From positions 1 to 64,000 of the forward strand of contig JACQOF010000140.1 in the NCBI GenBank assembly GCA_016202645.1: a DNA stretch of 64,000 nucleotides. The letters run 5' to 3'. The stretch's first letter is position 1, and each line of letters opens with the position of its first letter. Under the pieces are notes generated by a model, which worked only from the letters and a program-made list of their open reading frames with translations, was not told the DNA's origin and did not search any database. Positions 8,482-17,172 of the stretch are shown here, piece by piece. Origin of the DNA: a bacterium (lineage in GTDB: Bacteria > Lindowbacteria > 2-12-FULL-62-27). Made by a program: the position numbers and the translations under genes.

Positions 8482-9597
8482 ATGAAGATATTCCGCCGTT
8501 TCAGCCTCGCGATGTTCTCAATGGGCCTTCTCATAGCATTCCTGGAACTCGCCTTTACCGTGATCCCGGCTCTCGAACCGGTCTTCATCCGCGAAACCCG
8601 GCAGGCCTGGCGGGACCGCATCGCCTGGGGGGACTTCTATGACCGGCTCAAGCGTCCTCACCCGGAACTCGGTTTCAGCATGACATCGGATTTTTCGGAT
8701 ACCCTGGCGACGTCGGAATACGTGATGCATGTCCGAACCAGCGCGCTGACCGCGAACATGGCGATCCGGGATGATGTGAAGTCCGCGGAAGTCTGGTTTA
8801 TCGGGGATTCGTTTGGATATGGCGCCGGAGTGAACAAGCGGGATCGGGTATCGGAAGTGTTCGAAGCGCTGACCGGGAAGACGGCCATGAACCTGTCGGT
8901 TTTCAGCACGGGAGTCCTTCAGCAGAGGATCATCTTGGAACGGGCGCTGGCCATCGGGACGCCGAAATACCTGGTGCACCTTCTGTTTCTCAACGACCCG
9001 ATGGATGACGCCCTGTTCACGCAAAATGGCGCCAGATTGCCGCCCCAGGGAATCCGGCGGCCGTCACGCGCGGCGCGCGCGCGGATGTATCTCAGGCAGC
9101 ACTCGAGTTTCTACGCGCTGTACAGCCTCGTGAAAAACCGCTACAGGCACGAAGCCATTCCCCGGCTGGCGCATGAGCACCGGGGGCGGACCGTGATGAT
9201 CCCCCTGACGGCTGTGTCCTTCGTCGATGCGGAAAATCCTCTCATAAAAGAAGGCCTGGAGATCACCGGGCGGGGTATCCGGGATATCCGGGACGCCTGC
9301 GCGGCGCGCGGCATCGCATATCTTCCGGTCCTGATTCCGTCCATGGAAATGATGTTTCTCCCGGACATGAAGGACCGGGAGACGGAGTGGGCGAAGTACA
9401 GGGCGTTTTATGAAATGTTCAAGACCCGAATCAGCGAGAGCACCCCATGCCTGGATCCCTACGATGCTCTGCGGGAGGAAGTGATGTCAGGCGATGAGCC
9501 GGTCTATTTCGGCGTGGACGGCCACCTGACCGCGGCCGGACACCGCATCCTGGCGGAATTCCTGGTGGATAAACTCAACGCCATCCCGGCGCAATAA
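8482..9597 (+). CDS. SGNH-fold membrane-anchored protein
   Basis: A 371-residue protein with an N-terminal signal anchor (about residues 3-27). SGNH features: FIGDSFGYGAGV (nucleophile block), FLNDPMDDA in place of the usual Asn block, and FGVDGHLTAAGHRILAEFL near the C-terminus (Asp/His block). Likely modifies a glycan outside the membrane. ATG 8482 is chosen over TTG 8464, which lies within the inverted repeat. Confidence 0.78.
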   Translation: MKIFRRFSLAMFSMGLLIAFLELAFTVIPALEPVFIRETRQAWRDRIAWGDFYDRLKRPHPELGFSMTSDFSDTLATSEYVMHVRTSALTANMAIRDDVKSAEVWFIGDSFGYGAGVNKRDRVSEVFEALTGKTAMNLSVFSTGVLQQRIILERALAIGTPKYLVHLLFLNDPMDDALFTQNGARLPPQGIRRPSRAARARMYLRQHSSFYALYSLVKNRYRHEAIPRLAHEHRGRTVMIPLTAVSFVDAENPLIKEGLEITGRGIRDIRDACAARGIAYLPVLIPSMEMMFLPDMKDRETEWAKYRAFYEMFKTRISESTPCLDPYDALREEVMSGDEPVYFGVDGHLTAAGHRILAEFLVDKLNAIPAQ

Positions 9598-9621
9598 TCA
9601 ATATTCAATTCTCGCCAATCA

Positions 9622-10071
9622 TTACCCGTCCTTTCGGTTCCAGTCGTATGGAATCTTGTTCTTGTACGGATCCAGCCGCGTGCTCCGGGATGGATCATGC
9701 GGGTGGGTACAGCAGTTGGCGATGATGGCGCAGGGCGCAACCATGCCCTTGAAACCGTTCCAGACATCGGGCGGGATGATGAGCAGGTTGTAACAGTCGA
9801 TCCCAAGAAACACTTCCTGGATTTCGCCCTTTGTAGGCGACCTGGCGCGGTCGTCGTAGAGAGCGACTTTTACCCGGCCAAAAATGCACGCGTAGTTCAG
9901 GGTCATCTCACGGTGCTTGTGCCAACCCTTCACGGCGCCGGGATAGACGGTCGAGAAATAGATCTCGCCGAATTTTTTGAAGTGCGGATCGGTCGCCTTC
10001 ATCATGTGAAAAATCGTCCCGCGCTCGTCGGGAATGCGCTTGAGCGGGATGATCTGGATACCGTCGATCAT
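9622..10071 (-). CDS. RmlC-like sugar epimerase (dTDP-4-keto-6-deoxysugar 3,5-epimerase family cupin)
   Basis: A 149-residue cupin of the WxcM/RmlC type: IIPLKRIPDERGTIFHMMK, then GWHKHREMTLNYACIFGRVKVALYDD, and IIPPDVWNGFKG. It probably epimerises an NDP-4-keto-6-deoxyhexose for the neighbouring C-methyltransferase and RfbG-like genes. ATG 10071 has GGGAGG eight bases upstream. The open frame runs back through an RE1 repeat and should not be annotated as coding there. Confidence 0.8.
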   Translation of the reverse strand: MIDGIQIIPLKRIPDERGTIFHMMKATDPHFKKFGEIYFSTVYPGAVKGWHKHREMTLNYACIFGRVKVALYDDRARSPTKGEIQEVFLGIDCYNLLIIPPDVWNGFKGMVAPCAIIANCCTHPHDPSRSTRLDPYKNKIPYDWNRKDG

Positions 10072-10114
10072 GCGTTTCCTCCCAGTGTACTGCGTTAGAA
10101 ATCCCTTTAGATTT

Positions 10115-10172
10115 GTCATCCCCGCGAAAGCGGGGATCCAGATTCTGGATTCCCGCTTTCGCGGGAATGACG
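10115..10172. repeat. RE1 palindromic repeat, copy c
   Basis: Short-centred copy (arms almost touching) between the epimerase start and the C-methyltransferase stop, inside what looks like one minus-strand operon. Confidence 0.9.
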
Positions 10173-10185
10173 GCAATTCCAAATG

Positions 10186-11400
10186 TCAAACAACCGTAAC
10201 CTCGGGAATCGGGACGATGAATTTTCCGCCGCGCGCGGCGAACCCCGACTCCTGCCGCATGATCTCATCCCGGATGTTCCAGGGGAAGATGACGAGATAA
10301 TCAGGCGGGTCGGATTGGAGACGCTCCGGGGCGTAAATGGGCTGGTGCGTGCCCGGCATGAATTTCCCCTGCTTGTGGGAGCTCGCGTCGACGACATACT
10401 GCACGAGGTCCCGCCCGATCCCGCAGGCGTTCATCATCACCGCCGCTTTGGCGGCGGCGCCGTAACCCGCGACCCGCTTGCCGTCCTTCACCAAGTTCCC
10501 AAGCAGGCGCTTCAAGGAGTCCCGGACTTTGTCGGCGGCGCCGGAAAAAGCCCGGTAGGCGGAAATCCGGTCCAGTCCCAGGGCCTGTTCCCCGGCGAGC
10601 ATCGTCCGGGCCCGGGTCGAAGCCTGCCCGTTCTTTCGGACCGTGATGCGGACGGATCCGCCGTGGATGGGCAAAGCCTCGGCGTCGGACAGAACCAGGC
10701 CGTTTCGACGCAGGAGTCGTTCCAGCGCCGTGAGGGAAAAATAGAAAATGTGCTCGTGATAGATCGTGTCAAAGGCCGTCTGGCGCACCATCTCCCCGAC
10801 ATGGGGCGCTTCGATCACCGCAGCGCCGTCCTCCTTCAAAATCGTCGCGATTCCTTGAACAAACCCGTTCAGGTCGGGCACGTGAGCCAGGACGTTGTTG
10901 GCCAGAAAAAGATCGGCATGCCGGCCCTCCCGGAAAAGCCGCAGGGCGGTCTCCTGGCCGAAATAGGCGACTTCCGTCGGAACCCCCCGGCGGCGGGCCT
11001 CCTCCGCGATGTTCTTCGCGGGCTCCACGCCCAGAGAGGGAATCCCGCGACGGACGAAATACTGAAGCATATAACCGTCGTTCGATGCGGCTTCGACCAC
11101 GAGACTTTTGTCGGTAAGCCCAAGATCGCCGATCAGCCGGTTTGCCGAGGCCTCAACGTGGGCCAGCATGGTCCGGGACGTGGACGAAAAATAGACGTAT
11201 TCGTCGAACAGCGCCGGCGGCGAGACAATGTCAGTGATCTGGACCATGGAACAGGCCTCGCAAAAGACGACGTTCAATGGATACCGGGGTTCTGGCCGGG
11301 CACTGGCCGGGATCTCGCGCAACAGACCGTTGGCCAGCGGCATGTCGCCGAGGGAGATCACGGGATCGAGGGAATTGGATCCGCACGAGCGGCAGTTCAT
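10186..11400 (-). CDS. NDP-sugar C-methyltransferase (TylCIII/NovU type)
   Basis: A 404-residue, three-part enzyme: an N-terminal zinc-binding domain (CRSCG ... CEACS), a central SAM-binding methyltransferase (LVVEAASNDGYMLQYF) and a C-terminal Methyltransf_14 domain (GYGAAAKAAVMMNACGI ... YVVDASSHKQGKFMPGTHQP). The family adds a C-3 methyl to 4-keto-deoxyhexoses, giving branched sugars. ATG 11400 is preceded by GGAGGAGG supplied by an RE2 repeat. Neighbours RfbG, RmlC-like and RfbF support a branched deoxysugar pathway. Confidence 0.85.
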   Translation of the reverse strand: MNCRSCGSNSLDPVISLGDMPLANGLLREIPASARPEPRYPLNVVFCEACSMVQITDIVSPPALFDEYVYFSSTSRTMLAHVEASANRLIGDLGLTDKSLVVEAASNDGYMLQYFVRRGIPSLGVEPAKNIAEEARRRGVPTEVAYFGQETALRLFREGRHADLFLANNVLAHVPDLNGFVQGIATILKEDGAAVIEAPHVGEMVRQTAFDTIYHEHIFYFSLTALERLLRRNGLVLSDAEALPIHGGSVRITVRKNGQASTRARTMLAGEQALGLDRISAYRAFSGAADKVRDSLKRLLGNLVKDGKRVAGYGAAAKAAVMMNACGIGRDLVQYVVDASSHKQGKFMPGTHQPIYAPERLQSDPPDYLVIFPWNIRDEIMRQESGFAARGGKFIVPIPEVTVV

Positions 11401-11410
11401 GGCGCGGTAC

Positions 11411-11499
11411 CTCCTCCCCCCTTGAGGGGGAGGCTGGGAGGGGGGTTCTCCAGCGGAAGTGCGCCCCCCCCATCCAACTTCCCCCTCAAGGGGGGAAGG
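11411..11499. repeat. RE2 repeat, copy b, plus facing second copy
   Basis: RE2 unit 11411-11445 and a facing, slightly diverged unit 11463-11499. The G-rich edge, read on the minus strand, gives the GGAGGAGG ribosome-binding site of the C-methyltransferase gene starting at 11400. The far edge abuts the stop of the RfbG-like gene. Confidence 0.85.
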
Positions 11500-11500
11500 G

Positions 11501-12478
11501 TCACGACGAAAAATACGCCTGATACCATCCGATGGCGCGGCGCAGGCCGGGCTCCAGGCCGATCGCGGGTTTCCAGCCCAGGAGCCGCGCGGCTTTTTTG
11601 GACGAGAGATACTGCCGGCGGATTTCGTTGGAAGCCTCGTTTTTCACAACCGGCTTGAGCTTGGAATTCATCAGTTTCAGGATCAGACGTGTCAAATCGA
11701 GAACGGTCATGGGGCGTTCGACCGAAAAATTGAAGGCTTCCCCGGCGAGAGCCGGCTTCGCGGACAATTTTTCGACCAGCGTGACCAGCGCTGCCACGGC
11801 GTCCTCGACGTAGATGTAATCGCGGACGAATTTCCCGTCCGACCGGATGATCGGGCGCTTCCCGCGGATGACCGACCGGATCGTGCCGGGAATGATACGG
11901 TTCCAGTTGAGATCGCCGCCGCCAAACAAGTTGCCGCACCGGCTGACGGCGACCGGCAGGCCGTAGGTCCGGGCGTAAGACTGCGCCAGGAGATCCGCGC
12001 AGGATTTGCTGACGTCATAGGGGTGGCGCCCCGTCAGCGGCATCGATTCGTCGTAAGGCAGTTTCGGCTGGGAGCCGTAGGCCTTGTCGGACGACGCGAC
12101 GACGATCTGCCGGACCGACGGACAGCGCCGGCAGGCCTCCAGGACAGACCACGTTCCCTTGATGTTGGATTCAAACGTAGAGACGGGATTTCGGTTTGCC
12201 ACCGTTACGATGGTTTGAGCCGCCAGATGAAAGACCGTCTCGACTTCGTATTCGTTGATCACCCGCTCCAGAAAGGGTTGATCGGTGACGTCTCCGCGGG
12301 CCACTCTCGATGATTCCAAAAGCCCGCTCCGGACAGCCTCCGAGCCGGGAACCCAGTCGCGGACGATGCAGACGGCATCGGCGCCCGATTCGGATATGCG
12401 GTTTAGAAGCCACCCGCCGAGAAGCCCCGTTACTCCCGTGATGAGGACCGGACGGTCTTTCCAGAAGGAATTCCTCAT
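11501..12478 (-). CDS. rfbG: CDP-glucose 4,6-dehydratase-like SDR
   Basis: A 325-residue extended [17 protein letters not shown] (NAD-binding), [17 protein letters not shown], active-site YDVSK, and [21 protein letters not shown]. This matches RfbG, which makes CDP-4-keto-6-deoxyglucose. The pairing with an RfbF-like nucleotidyltransferase at 14.1-14.9 kb supports the call, although the two genes are separated here by a toxin-antitoxin pair and a glycosyltransferase. The Ser of the usual Ser/Tyr/Lys triad lies in ASSDK. Confidence 0.82.
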   Translation of the reverse strand: MRNSFWKDRPVLITGVTGLLGGWLLNRISESGADAVCIVRDWVPGSEAVRSGLLESSRVARGDVTDQPFLERVINEYEVETVFHLAAQTIVTVANRNPVSTFESNIKGTWSVLEACRRCPSVRQIVVASSDKAYGSQPKLPYDESMPLTGRHPYDVSKSCADLLAQSYARTYGLPVAVSRCGNLFGGGDLNWNRIIPGTIRSVIRGKRPIIRSDGKFVRDYIYVEDAVAALVTLVEKLSAKPALAGEAFNFSVERPMTVLDLTRLILKLMNSKLKPVVKNEASNEIRRQYLSSKKAARLLGWKPAIGLEPGLRRAIGWYQAYFSS

Positions 12479-12483
12479 GTATC

Positions 12484-12711
12484 TCAGGCGGCCTGAAAAA
12501 CCGGGGCCTGAAGTGTTCCGGTGGATTTGACTTTGCCTTTTAGAATGTCGTCAATGATTCGCATCGACGAAAGAGGGATGGATTCCTGGCCGCACTCCGG
12601 ACAGACCTTGATGGGAAGATTTTTGACGATGAGAGGCGCCCCATTCTTGTGATACAGCCGCTCCACGCGTTTTTCGACCATTTCATTCCTGCATCCGTTT
12701 GGACATGCCAT
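12484..12711 (-). CDS. YgiT-type zinc-finger protein, probable antitoxin
   Basis: A 75-residue protein with two cysteine pairs (CPNGC and CPECG), as in the N-terminal zinc domain of MqsA/YgiT antitoxins. It lacks the C-terminal helix-turn-helix of full MqsA. It starts two bases after the DUF4258-like gene, an arrangement typical of toxin-first modules. The linear tail [15 protein letters not shown] may bind the toxin. Function is inferred from family and context. Confidence 0.72.
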   Translation of the reverse strand: MACPNGCRNEMVEKRVERLYHKNGAPLIVKNLPIKVCPECGQESIPLSSMRIIDDILKGKVKSTGTLQAPVFQAA

Positions 12712-12713
12712 AT

Positions 12714-12974
12714 TTATTGACCTCTGAATGCCGTGACGACGAACGGAACATCCGAATCCTTGACAACAACGCCGATACCGCCCCGCACCAGCGTGTACTT
12801 TGTAAGTTTTCCTTCCGTTCGTTCGTCCGGCTCTTTTTTCATCACGGTTCCGTTTCCAATGACATCCAGAATCTGATCCAGTTCAATGTTCTCGGCAATC
12901 ATCTTGTCGACCAAATGAGTCCCAAAATCGACCTGCCCGCACGCCAACTCACGCCTGATTTCATTCAGTCCCAT
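12714..12974 (-). CDS. DUF4258-like small protein, probable toxin
   Basis: An 86-residue protein: FGTHLVDKMIAENIELDQILDVI followed by a beta region GKLTKYTLVRGGIGVVVKDSDVPFVVTAFRG. This layout (helices then strands ending VxTxFR) is typical of DUF4258/RelE-like RNase toxins paired with YgiT-type antitoxins. Its head has a TTGACT/TAAGAT promoter 11 nt from the ATG. No catalytic residues can be assigned with confidence. Confidence 0.65.
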   Translation of the reverse strand: MGLNEIRRELACGQVDFGTHLVDKMIAENIELDQILDVIGNGTVMKKEPDERTEGKLTKYTLVRGGIGVVVKDSDVPFVVTAFRGQ

Positions 12975-12985
12975 AAACCTTGTAT

Positions 12986-13014
12986 ATCTTACCGTCCGCC
13001 GGATTGTCAGTCAA
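12986..13014 (-). promoter_or_regulatory. Promoter of the toxin-antitoxin-like pair
   Basis: Minus strand -35 TTGACT (13014-13009), 17-nt spacer, -10 TAAGAT (12991-12986), then 11 nt to ATG 12974. Leaderless-type layout. Confidence 0.5.
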
Positions 13015-13063
13015 TCAGGCGGGCGGATTATACATCAATTTTTCGTTATGCTAGAGTCTCGGA

Positions 13064-13966
13064 ATGGCAGGTTCACCCGCAGTCAGCATCGGCATGGCCG
13101 TGCGAAACGAGGAAAAACATCTGGCATCGGCGCTGGAGTCTCTCCTGGGTCAGGACTTCAAGGAGTTTGAGCTGATCCTGTCGGACAACGCGTCGACGGA
13201 CCGGTCGGAGGATATCTGCCGCGAGTACGCCGCGCGGGACGCTCGGATCCGGTACGTCCGGCAGGACCGGAACCTGGGGATGCCGGAAAATCAGAATTTT
13301 GTGTTTGGGCAGGCCCGCGGGGAATTTTTCATGTGGGCGGCGGGGCATGATCTCTGGAAGCCGGATTTTATCCGGAAGTGTGTTGAGGTGATGAAGGCGG
13401 ACGAGAGCGTTGTGCTCTGTTTTCCGATCATCTGTTCGACGGAGTCCTATGAAAGTCCTGACCCGCGCGAAGACCCGCACGGGTGCCGGCTCGATACGCG
13501 CGGGATGGGCGTGTCCTCACGGGTAAGCCTCGTGATCTGGGGGATGGGCAGCTGCGGGATCATTTACGGCTTGCACCGGACCGCGGCCCTCAGAAAGACC
13601 GGCCTGTTCCGGAGGGTCATCTGCCCGGACAACCTGATCATTTTTGAACTTTCCCTGATCGGCGCGATGGCCTTCATCCCGGAACCGCTTTTTTTCCTTG
13701 GGGGCACGCCTCCGGCTCGCGTCAGTATGGCCGATTCGATGGCACGCTATCGCCGCATGTTTTATCCCGAATCCCGGAAATATTTCAGATTGTGGCTGAC
13801 GAACTGGCGCCTGCTCTACGAACACCTCGCGGCGGTCGGACGCGCGCCGGTCCGGTTCAACCGAAAGCCGGTCCTTCTGCTCATCGTCCTGTTCGGCTTA
13901 CTGGCAAGGCGAGGCAAACACATGCTGCACGACCTGGTGGAGGCGGCGGGTCTGCCGAGACCCTGA
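13064..13966 (+). CDS. Family 2 glycosyltransferase
   Basis: A 300-residue GT-A enzyme: VSIGMAVRNEEKHLASALES, LILSDNASTDRSEDICREYA, VRQDRNLGMPENQNF. The metal-binding DxD position reads AAGHDLW. Such enzymes transfer a sugar from an NDP donor to a glycan or lipid carrier on the cytoplasmic face. The C-terminal 50 residues are basic with a hydrophobic stretch (PVLLLIVLFGLLA), possibly a membrane association. No good Shine-Dalgarno sequence; a TATGCT box lies 11 nt before the ATG but lacks a clear -35. Confidence 0.85.
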   Translation: MAGSPAVSIGMAVRNEEKHLASALESLLGQDFKEFELILSDNASTDRSEDICREYAARDARIRYVRQDRNLGMPENQNFVFGQARGEFFMWAAGHDLWKPDFIRKCVEVMKADESVVLCFPIICSTESYESPDPREDPHGCRLDTRGMGVSSRVSLVIWGMGSCGIIYGLHRTAALRKTGLFRRVICPDNLIIFELSLIGAMAFIPEPLFFLGGTPPARVSMADSMARYRRMFYPESRKYFRLWLTNWRLLYEHLAAVGRAPVRFNRKPVLLLIVLFGLLARRGKHMLHDLVEAAGLPRP

Positions 13967-13981
13967 GGTATCAGTCCTCTC

Positions 13982-14053
13982 CGTCATTCCCGCGAAAGCG
14001 GGAATCCAGTCCGCCTGGCGATAATCTGGATTCCCGCTTTCGCGGGAATGACG
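13982..14053. repeat. RE1 palindromic repeat, copy d
   Basis: Complete copy with both GTCATT outer ends, between the convergent glycosyltransferase and RfbF-like genes. Confidence 0.92.
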
Positions 14054-14075
14054 ACCTGAACAGTTACCCTGTTTT

Positions 14076-14882
14076 TTATCTTTTAATCCACGGCGCCTCG
14101 CCCGATTTCGCTAGGCCGTCCAGATACTTCACGTCCCGAAGCGTGTCCATGCCGTGCCAGAAGCCGGGGTGGCGGTAGGCGGCCAAGCGGCCGCGGCCCG
14201 CGGCGGTTTCCAGGAGATCCTTCTCGAGGACGGATTGATCTGATTTCAAATAGTCGAACACGCCCGGTTCCATCACCATGAACCCGCCGTTGATCCAGCC
14301 TTCGCTGATCTGATGCTTCTCCAGGAACCGGACCACCCGGTCCTTGTCGAATTCTATCCCGCCGAACCGCGCGGGCGGCCGGACCGCGGTGAGAGTTACC
14401 AGGGATTTGGATTTGCGGTGCAGTGCGATGAGTTTCTTGAGATCGACGTCCGAGACACCGTCGCCGTAGGTCAATAGAAAAGTCGAGCGGCCCAAAAACG
14501 GCTTCAATCGGAGAAGCCGGCCTCCCGTCAGGACTTCGGGGCCCGTGTCGATGAGATGCACCGTCCAGTCGTCATGCCGGCGCTTGTGGACGGTCACGCG
14601 GCCCGTGCCGACGGACACCGTCAGGTCTCCCTGGAGAGCATGGTAATCCAGAAAATATTTCTTGACGGTCTCGCCCTTGTAGCCGAGCGCGATGACGAAT
14701 TCCTTGAACCCGTACCGCGCGTAGTGCTGGAGAATGTGCCACAGAATCGGCTGCCCGCCGATCTCCACCATCGGCTTGGGCCTGCGCTCCGTTTCCTCGG
14801 AAAGGCGGGTCCCAAGCCCGCCCGCCAGAATGACCACCTTGTGCCCGGTTGATCGTTTCACGGGGGCATTATGGCACAGCAT
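14076..14882 (-). CDS. rfbF: Glucose-1-phosphate cytidylyltransferase-like nucleotidyltransferase
   Basis: A 268-residue nucleotidyltransferase: VVILAGGLGTRLSEETERRPKPM (phosphate/nucleotide loop), GGQPILWHI, LLTYGDGVSDVDL (metal site), NGGFMVMEPGVFDYL. Close in pattern to RfbF, which makes CDP-glucose, the substrate of the RfbG-like enzyme at 11.5-12.5 kb. ATG 14882 overlaps the upstream methyltransferase stop by 14 bases; GTG 14861 is an alternative. Neither has a clear Shine-Dalgarno sequence. Confidence 0.82.
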   Translation of the reverse strand: MLCHNAPVKRSTGHKVVILAGGLGTRLSEETERRPKPMVEIGGQPILWHILQHYARYGFKEFVIALGYKGETVKKYFLDYHALQGDLTVSVGTGRVTVHKRRHDDWTVHLIDTGPEVLTGGRLLRLKPFLGRSTFLLTYGDGVSDVDLKKLIALHRKSKSLVTLTAVRPPARFGGIEFDKDRVVRFLEKHQISEGWINGGFMVMEPGVFDYLKSDQSVLEKDLLETAAGRGRLAAYRHPGFWHGMDTLRDVKYLDGLAKSGEAPWIKR

Positions 14883-15843
14883 GAATTAAACATAAAGTCT
14901 CAAGCAAGGCGCCGGCCACCATCCGGTCGGACAGGCGGAGCTTATGCAAGAGGGTGGCAAGCGTTTCTTTGATCAGAATTTTTTCGAGAAACCGCGGGAG
15001 CCGCACGCCGAGGTTCGCCAGGCTGTGAGTGATCCCGCCGGTCGATTTCTCCCAGCGGATGCGGACGCGTTTGAAGCCCGCTTTGGCCAGATAAGCCCGC
15101 AGAGTCCCCGGTGTGAACTGGTGGATGTGGCGCGGAAGATCCAGGCCGTACCAGTAAGATCGAAACAGCGCGGCCTCGACGGACGAGAAATTCGGCACGG
15201 CTATCCAGATTTGGCCGCCGGGTTTCAGGAGGGACCGGGCCTTGTCGAGAATCCGGGATGGAGAGAGGACGTGCTCCAGCATGTGCGACATGAAGATCAC
15301 GTCGAAGGAATGTGTTTCGAACGGCGCGTCGAGAAAATCTCCCCCAAAAACATTCGCCGAGAACTTTGTGTTCAGTTTTTCGGCGGTCACGGCGTTCATT
15401 TCCACGCCGGCGACGTTCCAGCCCAGGGACTGCATCATCAGTAGAAACGTACCCGCCCCGCAGCCGACGTCCAAAATCCGGCCGCCCGGGATGTAAGGGA
15501 TCAGGAACGGATGCTTGGCCAGGATCCGCCGGGCGCGGAACCACGCCGACAACCGGTCCCGCGCTGGAACCATGGCAGGCGCTCCCGGATAGCCGAGATA
15601 AAGCTGCAAGGCCAGCCGGTGGGAAGGCTTGATATCGGGTGGTTTGGGGTCCGGGTAGTAGACGTTCGGATAAAAGGATTTGATCTTGGCGGGAGACGGC
15701 AACGGATACTGGGACACAAGGCCGCACGCGCGACAGCGGGCGATCGCGAACATGCCTGGAACATTAAAGAGACGGTCAACGGATGTGTAGAGCCCCTGAA
15801 AATCTGAGCCACCGCAGAGGTCGCACGGACTTACTTCACCCAC
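14869..15843 (-). CDS. Class I SAM methyltransferase with N-terminal zinc ribbon
   Basis: A 324-residue protein. The N-terminus has a four-cysteine ribbon (CDLCGG ... CRACGLVSQYP); the core is a Methyltransf_23-type fold (ILDVGCGAGTFLLMM, FMSHMLEHVLSPSRILDKA, LLKPGGQIWIAVPN). This combination is common in sugar or polysaccharide-modifying methyltransferases. GTG start at 15843 overlaps the SGNH gene end by 13 bases, so it is probably cotranscribed with it. Confidence 0.8.
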   Translation of the reverse strand: MGEVSPCDLCGGSDFQGLYTSVDRLFNVPGMFAIARCRACGLVSQYPLPSPAKIKSFYPNVYYPDPKPPDIKPSHRLALQLYLGYPGAPAMVPARDRLSAWFRARRILAKHPFLIPYIPGGRILDVGCGAGTFLLMMQSLGWNVAGVEMNAVTAEKLNTKFSANVFGGDFLDAPFETHSFDVIFMSHMLEHVLSPSRILDKARSLLKPGGQIWIAVPNFSSVEAALFRSYWYGLDLPRHIHQFTPGTLRAYLAKAGFKRVRIRWEKSTGGITHSLANLGVRLPRFLEKILIKETLATLLHKLRLSDRMVAGALLETLCLIHAVP

Positions 15844-17045
15844 CCGAGGCCCTCCAGCTTCTCGTGGATCACCCGCGCGGCCTCCGCGTGGCCCTCCGAC
15901 GTGAAATGGCCGTCGTATTTGAAATAGAGGCGCGTTCGTCCCGATCGCGCGTGCTCGCGGAAGGCCGGGAGAAGATCCACCGTTTCGACCGATTCAGCCG
16001 TCAGCCGCTCCGAGAGGATCCGGTTGGGCCGTTCGAGATCGATCACATCCGGGTGGATATTCGTGTAATAGGTCTGGGCCTGCTTCAGCCAGTCATCGTA
16101 GATTTGAATGCGGGATGGAATGAAGTAGACGAGGAGTTTTCTGTTCTCCGCGGCAAGCCGGTCTCGGAAATCCGCGAGCTGCCGGATCGTCACGTCGATG
16201 GATTCGGACCAGAGGGCGGCCTGGTCCGGCGGCGGATCGACGGAAAAATCGTTCCAGTCCCGGTAGGTCTTGTCCTTCCACCGGCCCAGCTTTTTCTTGA
16301 CGTAGACGTAGGGCGACCATTCCCGAAGACGGGCCCGGACCTGCACCATGACCGCGCGTTTCCAGGTATAGAGATACGTCCGGTACAGCCACGCCGTGGT
16401 CCAGTGCCGCCGCTGTTTGGACTTCATGGCGGCCGTGCCGGCCACCACGGCGGTGTCGATGGGCTGAAAGACGAGCCTGCCGTCCACGAGCCGGTACACC
16501 GGCCGGAGGGAAATCTGAGCCAGCGCGGGATGGTTGTCCGCCAGATCGTTGTCGATGCAAAATCCCAGAATCACAATCTCCGGATCGAACGCCCGCCCGA
16601 GTTTCTCATAGACCTTGATCTCCTGCGCCGTCCCCCACCCCGCGGCGCCCATCGCCATGCATTCCCACTGGGTTTGATTTAACCTTTCTCCCTCCACCAA
16701 CGCCTCGACCCGCCGCGCAAAATGTTGATCCAGCGGCACGTGTCCTCCGTCCGTAAAGGAATCACCCACGAAGAGGATGCGCCGGACGCCCGGGGGACGG
16801 GTTTCCGTGTGGTCGTTGTCGTAGAATCCGAGCGCGTTCGTCCACCGCTCGATCCGGACTTCCCGGTGCAGGTCGTTGACAAAAATCCGCGCATGCCCGG
16901 GCAGGCGCCACCCATAGTCAGGATCCAGCACGGGCGGCGGCGTGACCTGCACGGGACTTTGGATGGTCAGGCGGAGGCCAAGTTCTATGAGGCAAAGCGT
17001 CACGAGAACAGAGAAAACCGCGAGACAGAATTTGGATAACTTCAT
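15831..17045 (-). CDS. SGNH-fold membrane-anchored protein
   Basis: A 404-residue protein with an N-terminal anchor (about residues 4-26), FVGDSFTDGGHV (nucleophile Ser), the GAAGWGTAQE block, GFCIDNDLADN (Asn block) and YFKYDGHFTSEGHAEAARVI (Asp/His). Probably an O-acetyltransferase or esterase of a surface glycan. ATG 17045 is chosen because the upstream open frame is repeat sequence. Confidence 0.8.
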   Translation of the reverse strand: MKLSKFCLAVFSVLVTLCLIELGLRLTIQSPVQVTPPPVLDPDYGWRLPGHARIFVNDLHREVRIERWTNALGFYDNDHTETRPPGVRRILFVGDSFTDGGHVPLDQHFARRVEALVEGERLNQTQWECMAMGAAGWGTAQEIKVYEKLGRAFDPEIVILGFCIDNDLADNHPALAQISLRPVYRLVDGRLVFQPIDTAVVAGTAAMKSKQRRHWTTAWLYRTYLYTWKRAVMVQVRARLREWSPYVYVKKKLGRWKDKTYRDWNDFSVDPPPDQAALWSESIDVTIRQLADFRDRLAAENRKLLVYFIPSRIQIYDDWLKQAQTYYTNIHPDVIDLERPNRILSERLTAESVETVDLLPAFREHARSGRTRLYFKYDGHFTSEGHAEAARVIHEKLEGLGWVK

Positions 17046-17057
17046 GGACAACACGTA

Positions 17058-17162
17058 CCACGAACGGACACGAACGGACACGAACGGGCACGAATTAAAT
17101 CCGGCATCCACAAAATTTGCTTTTGTTCGTGGTCGTTCGTAGTCGTTCGTGTCCGTTCGTGG
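17058..17162. repeat. Long inverted repeat built on ACGAACGG units
   Basis: Perfect 19-bp arms CCACGAACGGACACGAACG (17058-17076) and its complement (17144-17162), with additional direct copies of the ACGAACGG motif inside. It fills the gap between the heptosyltransferase-like gene and the SGNH gene, so it would form a large hairpin in their shared transcript. Confidence 0.9.
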
Positions 17163-17172
17163 ACAAATGTTT

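Noticed and set aside
10071-10182. Longer start of the RmlC-like gene
   Set aside because: The extension is translated RE1 repeat, while ATG 10071 has a good ribosome-binding site.
10183-11658. Plus-strand frame of 491 codons opposite the C-methyltransferase
   Set aside because: Covers a well-supported minus-strand gene and runs through the RE2 repeat; antisense shadow.
13046-13063. Leaderless-type promoter for the family 2 glycosyltransferase at 13064
   Set aside because: TATGCT is present 11 nt upstream, but no acceptable -35 box lies at 16-18 spacing.
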